Source: Marinobacter sp. es.042
GTDB taxonomy: Bacteria > Pseudomonadota > Gammaproteobacteria > Pseudomonadales > Oleiphilaceae
Reading direction: 5' to 3'
DNA length: 64,000 bases
NCBI RefSeq assembly: GCF_900188315.1
Contig: NZ_LT897781.1
Coordinates: 3,534,001-3,598,000 of the forward strand
The notes under the pieces: generated by a model
The model's input: only the letters and a program-made list of their open reading frames with translations
What the model was told of the DNA's origin: nothing
The model's database searches: none
Part shown: positions 57,107-64,000 of the stretch, one piece after another
Position numbering within the stretch: the first letter of the stretch is position 1
Layout of the letters: the number at the start of each line of letters is the position of its first letter
Made by a program: the position numbers and the translations under genes

Positions 57107-58414
57107 TTGAAATCAAACGACTGGCTGCATGGATTCCGCCATTCATCCCCCTACATCAACGCCCACCGCGGGCGTACGGTGGTGCTGACCATTCCGGGGG
57201 ATGCGATTGAACACGGGAATTTCATCAACATCATCCATGACATCGCGCTGCTGAGCAGTCTTGGTGTGCGGCTGGTCGTTGCCTTTGGTGCCCGCCCGCA
57301 AATCCAGACGCGGCTGGATGCGGCCGGAATCGAATCGTCGTTTTCGAAAGGTCTTCGGATTACACCGCAAGAGCACCTGAGCATGGTGATGGAAGCCGTC
57401 GGTGGCCTGCGTGCCTACCTGGAGAGCCACCTTTCCATGGGTTTGGTGAATTCGCCGATGCACAATGCCCGTATCCGGGTGAGTGGCGGCAATTATGTGG
57501 CTGCCAAGCCCGTTGGCGTGCTGGACGGCGTTGATTTTGGCCACACTGGAAAAGTGCGCCGGGTGGATGTGGCCGGCATCGAGAAGCTGCTGGAGCTCGG
57601 TCACATTGTCCTGTTGCCGCCTATGGGTTATTCGCCGACGGGAGACGCCTTTAACCTCTCCTACGAGGATGTTGGCAGCCAGGTAGCGGCGGCTCTTCAG
57701 GCCGAGAAGCTGATGGTGTTTATTGATGATCCCGGGTTGCAGGAAGAGGACGGCACTTTGATCCGGGAGCTGTCGGCGCGCCAGGCGTCCGAGCGTCTGG
57801 CGGCCGGTGCGGTGACCGGTCACGATGCCGACTTGCTGCGAGCTGCCTGTGATGCCTGTGTGAAGGGTGTACGTCGCGCCCACATTATCAGCTATGTGGA
57901 TGACGGCGCCCTGCTGAAGGAGCTCTTCACACGGGATGGCGCCGGCACGTTGGTCAGCGGCGATCACTACGAGCAGTTTCGCCAGGCCCGGGTCGAGGAC
58001 ATCGGCGGGATTCTGGAGCTGATCCAGCCGCTGGAGGAGCAGGGCATTCTGGTTCGCCGCTCCCGGGAGATGCTGGAAACCGAGATTGACCGCTTTGTTG
58101 TGGCGGAGCGCGACGGCACTATCGTGGGCTGTGCCGCTCTGTACAGCTACCCTGAAGAAGGCGCCGGCGAGTTGTCCTGCTTCGCGGTAGACCCGACCTA
58201 TCGCCGGGCCGGGCGGGGTGATGAGATTCTGGCAATGGTGGAGAAGCTGGCCCGGGGGCAGGGTATCCAGAAGCTGTTTGTGCTCACCACCCAGACGGAG
58301 CACTGGTTCCGGGAGCGGGGCTTCCAGCCTTCGACCGTGCAGGCCCTGCCCGGGCCGAAGCTGGCTGCCTATAACGCCCAGCGGAACTCAAAGGTGTTCT
58401 TCAAACCGCTCTGA
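57107..58414 (+). CDS. argA: Amino-acid N-acetyltransferase
   Basis: ArgA acetylates glutamate, the first step of arginine synthesis. The 435-residue protein has an N-terminal amino-acid-kinase-like domain (about 1-285, arginine-binding) and a C-terminal GNAT domain with CFAVDPTYRRAGRGDEIL binding acetyl-CoA. The start is TTG at 57107, five bases after AGGAGA; there is no suitable ATG. Its last 27 bases overlap the end of the convergent lipoprotein gene. Confidence 0.94.
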   Translation: MKSNDWLHGFRHSSPYINAHRGRTVVLTIPGDAIEHGNFINIIHDIALLSSLGVRLVVAFGARPQIQTRLDAAGIESSFSKGLRITPQEHLSMVMEAVGGLRAYLESHLSMGLVNSPMHNARIRVSGGNYVAAKPVGVLDGVDFGHTGKVRRVDVAGIEKLLELGHIVLLPPMGYSPTGDAFNLSYEDVGSQVAAALQAEKLMVFIDDPGLQEEDGTLIRELSARQASERLAAGAVTGHDADLLRAACDACVKGVRRAHIISYVDDGALLKELFTRDGAGTLVSGDHYEQFRQARVEDIGGILELIQPLEEQGILVRRSREMLETEIDRFVVAERDGTIVGCAALYSYPEEGAGELSCFAVDPTYRRAGRGDEILAMVEKLARGQGIQKLFVLTTQTEHWFRERGFQPSTVQALPGPKLAAYNAQRNSKVFFKPL

Positions 58415-59458
58415 AAGGGCGGCCAGATGTTCAGACCTCTGGGATTCCGGTTGCTCTGACAGCGTCTCGACGGCCATGTAAAAGTCCGCAAAGTCGTAGT
58501 CTGCATTCCGAAGCATTTGGCGGAACGCCGGTACGTGCTGGTTGTACTGACGAAACAGCGCCAGGTTGGCATTGTTCAGGCTGACTGGTACCGGTCCGAA
58601 CGGGCCCGGCTCGGACCACTCTGCGGAAAGTTCCTGATAGGCAAGAGCCAGCTCTTGGTAAATAGCCGCCTTGCGATTCCGCAGTTGCTGGTCTGGCAAG
58701 CTGCTCTGCTGAGCATAAAGAACGTCCAGCCGGGCACTGAAGTCTTCGACCAGGGAGAGCGTCTGGTTTCGGCGAGCCAGGCGGTCCAGTGCCTCCTCGA
58801 ACTGGCCTGGTTTGCCCTGTTCCGATAGCCAGAGCCTGAGCCCTTCCAGCTCCACCGCTGTGGCAAAGCTTTCGTTAAATGCCGTGTCATCGGCGATGTA
58901 GACCACCCGGTGTGCCAGTTCATGGAACATCAGGGCGACCATGCGATCCTCCGTCAGTCGGGTAAAGCCGGTGTGCAGGGGGTCATCGAACCAGCCGAGG
59001 GTGGAGTAGGCTGTTACGCCGCCAATAAACGTGTCGAAGTCCTTGTTGCGAAATTGCGACTCCTCGGCACGCGCATCCGCCAGGCTGTAGTATCCCCGGT
59101 AGGCCTGACAGCCGAGCACCGGATAGCACCAACGGTGCGGTTCCAGGGAGAACTCCGGCACCGCCACCAGGTTCACCACTACCCAGGGTCTGTCGAGATC
59201 CACGTAGTCGCTGAAGGCTCCTCCCACCGGCAGGGCCAGTCGTTGACCGGCGAACTCCCGGGCCTGTTGCGCTACCGTGAGTTTTCCCCGAAGATCCATC
59301 GGCGTTGTGGTGTCGGAGAGGATGTCGTCGACCGGTTCCGCCGACATCATCAGGGAGAGATGGCCACTGACAGCTTGCGAATAGTAGCCAATGGTCGAAC
59401 AGCCGTTAAGCATTGTTACCAGTAGCAAAAGTAGATAGATCTGACTAAGCTGTTTCAT
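58388..59458 (-). CDS. Putative aminopeptidase lipoprotein (PF10023 type)
   Basis: The 356-residue protein has a lipoprotein signal with lipobox LNGC (Cys20) and the zinc-peptidase motif HELAHRVVY with a downstream NESFAT, as in the DUF2265/aminopeptidase family. It should be a lipid-anchored periplasmic metallopeptidase; the substrate is unknown. A WCYPVLGCQAYRGYY stretch with two cysteines may form a disulfide. The end overlaps argA tail to tail. Confidence 0.83.
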   Translation of the reverse strand: MKQLSQIYLLLLLVTMLNGCSTIGYYSQAVSGHLSLMMSAEPVDDILSDTTTPMDLRGKLTVAQQAREFAGQRLALPVGGAFSDYVDLDRPWVVVNLVAVPEFSLEPHRWCYPVLGCQAYRGYYSLADARAEESQFRNKDFDTFIGGVTAYSTLGWFDDPLHTGFTRLTEDRMVALMFHELAHRVVYIADDTAFNESFATAVELEGLRLWLSEQGKPGQFEEALDRLARRNQTLSLVEDFSARLDVLYAQQSSLPDQQLRNRKAAIYQELALAYQELSAEWSEPGPFGPVPVSLNNANLALFRQYNQHVPAFRQMLRNADYDFADFYMAVETLSEQPESQRSEHLAALSERFEEHL

Positions 59459-59484
59459 GGGTCAGGATGTTATAGTGGATTGGT

Positions 59485-59512
59485 TTGCCTGTGGGGGCCA
59501 GGCCGCTATAGT
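59485..59512 (+). promoter_or_regulatory. Candidate promoter for the PilZ-DUF1631 gene
   Basis: TTGCCT (-35) and TATAGT (-10) with 16-base spacing, about 117 bases before the ATG. The remaining leader shows no recognised motif. Confidence 0.45.
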
Positions 59513-59629
59513 ACAATCATGGTCTCTATATTAGCAGCCGGTGGCATCCGCCATCGTTTCAGGGACGTGAGTCGGTACCGGGCGCTGTGTTCGGTGATCG
59601 TTCCGGCTTTGCGAGATATCAGGTAGTTC

Positions 59630-62600
59630 ATGGATCCAAGAGAACGTCGTAGCAGCCCCCGCCAACCAATCAAGCTTGCCGCCCAGATTGATCTGGGAAC
59701 CGGTGAAGCCTGGCCGTGTCAGATCGCCGATTTCTGTGCGGAGGGTCTGTTCGTCCGCTATTCGGGTGAAACCTCGAAGAAGCTGGATCGGGCGTTTGCT
59801 TCCGGCATACCCCCAGAACTGGTGATACGTTTTCGGGGTCTGGATGGCGCGCGCCGCCACGAGCTTCATGTCAGTATTGTCCGTCGCATCGATGGTGCCA
59901 TGGGGGTCAATTTCAGCAGGCCCAACCCGGTAGCTGTGGATGCCATGCTGCAGCAATGCGGGGGCTCACGCAGTCAGGATCGCTCCTCGCTCCGCGCGCC
60001 CAGTGACCGCGTACAGTTTGTCCTGCACCAGACCGCCAAGGCGGTGATCCAGTTTATCGAGCCATTGATGGACGCCTGTTTTGTGCAAATGGTGGAGGGT
60101 CTCAAGCTGGCGGCTCGGAGAGCCGCAAATGATCAGCAGGCCAATGAATACATGGATGCCTCGGGCCAGATTCAGGCCCGGCAACGGGTCGTCTGGCATC
60201 AGATGGCGCGCAGCCTGGAATCGCCACTGAAGCCCGCCCCCAAGGGGTTTCCGGGGTCCGAGCTGTCCGTGGTCGACAAGGGTGAATTCGAGGACTGGTT
60301 GACGATACGGGTGATGGTGACCAAGGCGGATACCCAGTATCGGGGAGACCTGCTGCAGCTCAAGCTTCGCCTGGACAAACTTGGCATCGCCAACGCCACG
60401 GGACACCACAACCCCCTCGGGCCCTCCATGGTCTGCGAAGCCTTCCATAATGGCCTCAGCCAGCTCAAGGCAACCCGGGAGGTGGAGAAAGTCTGTCTTC
60501 GGGTCTTTGAACAGACCGTTTTGCAGCAGCTGGGACCCCTGTACAAAGAACTCAACGATATTCTGATTCGTCACGGTGTTCTGCCGGACCTGGATCTCAG
60601 CAAGTATCTGAGTGAGCAGGCCGGGGCAAAGCCGGAGACACAACAAGAGCCCGCGGAGCCCGAGCCGGTTACCGAGGAGAGTGCTGCTGCAGAGTCAAAG
60701 CCAAAGGCGGGTGCCGAAGACGCCGGTCAGCCCCAGTCTCGTCGCAGAGCCGGCATGCTGGGGGGCGAGTTTCGGGGTTATGCCCAGGCGGCCCAGACTG
60801 CGTTCGCCACGGTGCGTAACCTGTTGAATACCCTGAGCGCGAGCCGTGTGGCCCGGGGCGATCCGGAACCTTTGCCGTTCCAGCCGAACGCCAGGCCTCT
60901 GTCGTCCGGAGAATTCCAGCGAGAACTCCAGCAGCTGCAATCTCAGCCCGTGGATACTGGCGAGGAGCTGGCACCCCTGAAGGAGCGGGTGGTAGAGAAA
61001 GTAAAGGCAAGCGGTGATAACCGGCTGGATGAACAACAGCAGGAAACGGTCGATGTGGTCGACCGGTTTTTCAAATCGGTGGTGGAAAGCCCGAAGCTCA
61101 GCGAGTATGCCCAGCAGCGCATGCGGCAGCTGGAAGTGCCCGTTCTCAAAGTTGTCATGAGGGACCCCGCGTTCTTTGACGATCAGGATAGCCCGGTGCG
61201 CGGGGTGATGAACCGTCTGGCCCAGCTAGGGGTAAAGGGCGGGCGCATCAATCCGGTGGTTCAGCGTCGCGTGGATGAGCTGGTAGAGCGCATTACGACG
61301 GACTTCGAGCAGGACACCGGGGTATTCGAGCAAACGCTCCAGGAGCTGGACAGCCTGATTGATCGCCAGAATCTTGTCTATCGCAGGAATGTCGAGCGAG
61401 TGACAGCGGCCGCGGAGGGAGCCCAGAAGGTAGCCGAGTCAAAAAAGGCTGTGGCCGATGTGCTGGACAACAAACTGGGTGGGCGCAAGGTGCCAAAGGC
61501 GGTGATAAGCCTGTTGGATGGTGGCTGGCGGGATCTGCTTTCGCTGACCTGGATCCGGCAGGGGCCTGACAGCCAGCTGTGGCATGATTACCAGGCCGTT
61601 ATCGATTCGCTCCTATCCTTCGCTGATGATCCGAACAGCTCGATTAATCTGCCCGAGCTGCTGCGGGTGATTCAGGATGGCCTGGCCTCTATTTCCAGTA
61701 ACCACATGCCTTCTTCGCAAATCCGGGACGAGCTCAAACAGTTTCTGGTTCGCAGTCCGCAGAAGAGCCCCGAACTGGTTGAAGTGCCAGTGGCAAAGCC
61801 GGAGCAACCGGATGCCAGAAAACTGTCCGACCGGGAGCAACGAAGTCTTCAGCGCTGGATCAACCGGGCGCAGAAATTGCGAACCGGCGACTGGCTTCGC
61901 GACCAGGAAAAACCGGACGAACCCCAGTACATTCGTCTGGTCTGGGTGGCCCGCGGTTTCAGCCGCTTTGTCTTTGTGAATCACCAGGGCATGCGAGTGG
62001 TGGAATTGGAGCTGGAGGCCCTGGCCCGGCAGATGCGAAAAGGCATCATCGTGCCTGATAGCCAGTATGAACGGCCCCTGGTGGACGAGAGTATCGATCG
62101 CATGGTCCGCAAGGTCTATGACCAGTTGTCCTGGGCCTCCACTCACGACGAATTGACCGGCCTTCTCGGGCGTCGGGAATTCGAACGCATGCTCGATCAG
62201 CAGTTGGCCCGTCGGGAGGACGAGCGCTCCCTGGTACGTCTGGATCTCCGCAGGTTCCGCCTGCTGAACGACACTGCCGGCTACCAGGCCGGTGATGAGA
62301 CCCTGAAACGGGTTGCCGATATCCTGCGCAGCCACGTCGGTGATGGCATGCCCGTGGCCAGGCTGGCAGGCAATGAGTTTGCCATGCTGGTGCCGTCCGA
62401 GAGTGCCGGCGACGCGGCAAAAGATCTCATCCGGGCAGTGGAGGCCGCCGAGTTCAGTTTTGGTGGTCGCGACTACCGGCTCTCTGCCAGCGTCGGTGTA
62501 GTCCCCACGTTGCCGGCCCTGGTCAGTGCTGAACGCTGGTTGCGGGCGTCGGAACAGGCGCTTGCTACGTCCCGCCAGCAGGGCCACGGGAAGGTTTCGG

Positions 62601-63391
62601 AGTACGCCCTGGATGCCGATGACCATGCCCGTCAGGAGCAGATTGCCGCCAAGGTTGCCAGCCTCAGCGACCTGAACGAGGAGCGCATGCTGCTGCGCTG
62701 CCAGAAGATCATCCCTCTGCATGCCAAGTCCTCCATGGCCGCGCAGTATGAGGTGCTGATCAGCATGTACGATGACGAAGGCAACCTCATTACCGGTCGG
62801 GACTTCGTGCGCATGGCCGAGCGTTATGACCGTATGCAGGCCGTGGATCGCTGGGTTGTTGGTCACATGCTGGACTGGCTCAGGGAGCAGGCGCCAGACC
62901 CGAGGCATTTCGGCGGCGTCTGCATCAACCTGTCCGGCTATTCCATGAATGACCAGTCGCTGCTGGAGTTCATCTACGAAAAGCTGAGTGAGAAAGACGC
63001 GCCTATCGAGCGGCTGTGGTTCGAGATTACCGAGGCCTCGGCGATCAACGACGTCCAGTCAGTGGCAGACTTCATCATTGAGATGAAAGAACTTGGCTGC
63101 CGGTTCTGTCTCGGCAACTTTGGCAGTGGCCCCAGTTCGTTCGAGTTCATGCGTTCGTTACCGGTAGACCTGATCAAGATCGACAGCTCCTTTACCGGCC
63201 AGCTGTCGACCAGCGAGACCGATCGGGCAATGGTGCGCTCAATGGTGGACATGGCCCACTACATGAACCGGGAAGTGATTGCCTCGCAGGTTGAATCCCG
63301 AGACGTTCTGGACATGCTCCGACAGCTGGGTGTCGACTATGCTCAGGGCTTCGTGGTGGAAAAACCCCGTCTGCTCGACAGCCTCACCTGA
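59630..63391 (+). CDS. PilZ-DUF1631-degenerate GGDEF-degenerate EAL protein
   Basis: A 1253-residue soluble protein. Order: N-terminal PilZ domain (about 1-100) with the RxxxR motif (RSSPR) but DFCAEG in place of D/NxSxxG; a long DUF1631 region (about 110-850); a GGDEF-like domain with AGNEF near residue 920; and an EAL-like domain with EVL. In that last domain the DDFG motif reads GNFG, losing catalytic Asp residues, although ITEAS and KIDSSF remain. Both enzyme domains are thus probably inactive and the protein is more likely a c-di-GMP-binding effector or scaffold. No membrane segment is present. Confidence 0.88.
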   Translation: MDPRERRSSPRQPIKLAAQIDLGTGEAWPCQIADFCAEGLFVRYSGETSKKLDRAFASGIPPELVIRFRGLDGARRHELHVSIVRRIDGAMGVNFSRPNPVAVDAMLQQCGGSRSQDRSSLRAPSDRVQFVLHQTAKAVIQFIEPLMDACFVQMVEGLKLAARRAANDQQANEYMDASGQIQARQRVVWHQMARSLESPLKPAPKGFPGSELSVVDKGEFEDWLTIRVMVTKADTQYRGDLLQLKLRLDKLGIANATGHHNPLGPSMVCEAFHNGLSQLKATREVEKVCLRVFEQTVLQQLGPLYKELNDILIRHGVLPDLDLSKYLSEQAGAKPETQQEPAEPEPVTEESAAAESKPKAGAEDAGQPQSRRRAGMLGGEFRGYAQAAQTAFATVRNLLNTLSASRVARGDPEPLPFQPNARPLSSGEFQRELQQLQSQPVDTGEELAPLKERVVEKVKASGDNRLDEQQQETVDVVDRFFKSVVESPKLSEYAQQRMRQLEVPVLKVVMRDPAFFDDQDSPVRGVMNRLAQLGVKGGRINPVVQRRVDELVERITTDFEQDTGVFEQTLQELDSLIDRQNLVYRRNVERVTAAAEGAQKVAESKKAVADVLDNKLGGRKVPKAVISLLDGGWRDLLSLTWIRQGPDSQLWHDYQAVIDSLLSFADDPNSSINLPELLRVIQDGLASISSNHMPSSQIRDELKQFLVRSPQKSPELVEVPVAKPEQPDARKLSDREQRSLQRWINRAQKLRTGDWLRDQEKPDEPQYIRLVWVARGFSRFVFVNHQGMRVVELELEALARQMRKGIIVPDSQYERPLVDESIDRMVRKVYDQLSWASTHDELTGLLGRREFERMLDQQLARREDERSLVRLDLRRFRLLNDTAGYQAGDETLKRVADILRSHVGDGMPVARLAGNEFAMLVPSESAGDAAKDLIRAVEAAEFSFGGRDYRLSASVGVVPTLPALVSAERWLRASEQALATSRQQGHGKVSEYALDADDHARQEQIAAKVASLSDLNEERMLLRCQKIIPLHAKSSMAAQYEVLISMYDDEGNLITGRDFVRMAERYDRMQAVDRWVVGHMLDWLREQAPDPRHFGGVCINLSGYSMNDQSLLEFIYEKLSEKDAPIERLWFEITEASAINDVQSVADFIIEMKELGCRFCLGNFGSGPSSFEFMRSLPVDLIKIDSSFTGQLSTSETDRAMVRSMVDMAHYMNREVIASQVESRDVLDMLRQLGVDYAQGFVVEKPRLLDSLT

Positions 63392-63409
63392 TTCCGGCAA
63401 CCTGCCTCT

Positions 63410-64000
63410 ATGTCAAAACGTCATCCCATCATCGCGGTTACCGGTTCGTCCGGAGCGGGCACCACGACCACCGGCCAGATTTTCAGCCGGATGTTTGCCA
63501 GTGAGGGGCTGAACGCCGCAATGGTCAGTGGTGACAGTTTCCACCGCTACAACCGTGAACAGATGGCCAGGCTTGCGGCCAAGGGCCAGTTCGGTGAGCG
63601 TAACCACTTTGCTCTGGCCGCCAATCACATCGACAAGCTGGAAGCGCTGTTCTACGACTACGGCCACACCGGCAACGGCCGGTATCGTCAATACGTTCAC
63701 GATGAGGATCGCAGGCTGGTTGAAGCCGGGTATAAGCCCGGCACCTTCACGCCCTGGGGGCCTTTGCCCGCAGATACCGATTTGCTGTTCTACGAGGGGC
63801 TTCATGGGGGTGTGGTCAGCGAAACCTGCAATATTGCCCAGTATGTGGACCTGCTGATCGGTGTGGTTCCGATTGTCAATCTTGAATGGATCCAGAAGAT
63901 CCACCGGGACACGCACAAGCGGGGCTACAGCCAGGAGGCGGTGGTGGAAACCATCATTAACCGCATGGATGACTATGTGCACGACATCGTGCCCCAGTTC
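63410..64000 (+). CDS. prkB: Phosphoribulokinase-like protein (partial, runs off window)
   Basis: The first 197 residues of a phosphoribulokinase/uridine-kinase-family protein. The P-loop is GSSGAGTTTT near residue 12; SGDSFHRYNRE and FYEGLHGG are typical of the family. PrkB-type proteins occur in many non-photosynthetic gammaproteobacteria, and their role is not the Calvin cycle; no RuBisCO gene is in the window. The start ATG lies 18 bases after the previous stop with no strong ribosome binding site, so coupling is possible. Confidence 0.88.
   Translation, partial: MSKRHPIIAVTGSSGAGTTTTGQIFSRMFASEGLNAAMVSGDSFHRYNREQMARLAAKGQFGERNHFALAANHIDKLEALFYDYGHTGNGRYRQYVHDEDRRLVEAGYKPGTFTPWGPLPADTDLLFYEGLHGGVVSETCNIAQYVDLLIGVVPIVNLEWIQKIHRDTHKRGYSQEAVVETIINRMDDYVHDIVPQF

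Noticed and set aside
61613..62908. A 431-codon minus-strand open frame
   Set aside because: It is antisense to the DUF1631/GGDEF region, and its sequence is low in recognisable structure.
63410..64000. prkB as evidence for CO2 fixation
   Set aside because: PrkB-like proteins are common in non-autotrophic gammaproteobacteria, and no RuBisCO or other Calvin-cycle gene is in the window.

Overview
The window is chromosomal DNA of a free-living gammaproteobacterium, most likely Marinobacter or a close relative. The gene order echoes blocks of the Pseudomonas chromosome: ubiC-ubiA-phoB-phoR, rubA-rubB, rpmB-rpmG-radC-coaBC-dut-algC-argB and hemB-ppk. Rubredoxin with its reductase, a long-chain-alcohol-type GMC oxidoreductase, an aldehyde dehydrogenase and an AidB-type acyl-CoA dehydrogenase fit a hydrocarbon- or lipid-using marine bacterium. 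Genus assignment is inference from protein character, not from a search. I saw no phage, insertion sequence, CRISPR array, rRNA or tRNA.

Layout. 1-5.6 kb: end of a P-type ATPase, a divergent phosphoketolase-family protein and ilvD. 5.6-13 kb: a c-di-GMP phosphodiesterase-like protein, a PBP7-type endopeptidase, a one-domain asparaginase, rsuA, a YdjM-like membrane protein and a lytic transglycosylase. 13-18.2 kb: a response regulator, phoR-phoB behind a good Pho box, then ubiA-ubiC-hpt. 18.4-20.8 kb: rubredoxin, its reductase and tesB. 20.8-25.1 kb: a second GGDEF/EAL protein, a flavodoxin and an intact diguanylate cyclase. 25.3-32.8 kb: Pit phosphate carrier, panP, a DUF503 protein, acyl-CoA dehydrogenase with TetR, and a SutA-like protein. 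32.9-39.1 kb: orphan lipase foldase, hemB, ppk1, a YdgA-like protein and coaD. 39.4-44.2 kb: GMC oxidoreductase with a Tat-signal partner, then aldehyde dehydrogenase divergent from TetR. 44.2-50.7 kb: a probable sRNA next to engB, cytochrome c4, dsbA, a nuclease-family protein, rpmG-rpmB, radC, coaBC and dut. 50.8-64 kb: algC with a membrane sensor module, argB, an unknown protein, argE, argA, a secreted aminopeptidase-like lipoprotein, a giant PilZ-DUF1631-GGDEF-EAL protein and a partial prkB.

Three themes run through the window. Phosphate: PhoBR, Pit and polyphosphate kinase. c-di-GMP: one intact cyclase, two likely phosphodiesterases and one degenerate effector-like protein. CoA and fatty-acid metabolism: panP, coaBC, coaD, tesB and acyl-CoA dehydrogenase.

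The most unusual content is intergenic. Five long palindromes (27280-27386, 29672-29867, 39244-39339, 41720-41827, 56933-57045) share one architecture: a long outer stem that differs at every locus, enclosing two small hairpins. The hairpin loops are nearly constant (TCCC or TCCA) while their stems change in paired fashion. A second notable item is a structured RNA at about 44228-44337. It has a sigma-E/AlgU-type promoter and a strong terminator and lies next to engB, the place occupied by Spot 42 in enterics and ErsA in Pseudomonas.
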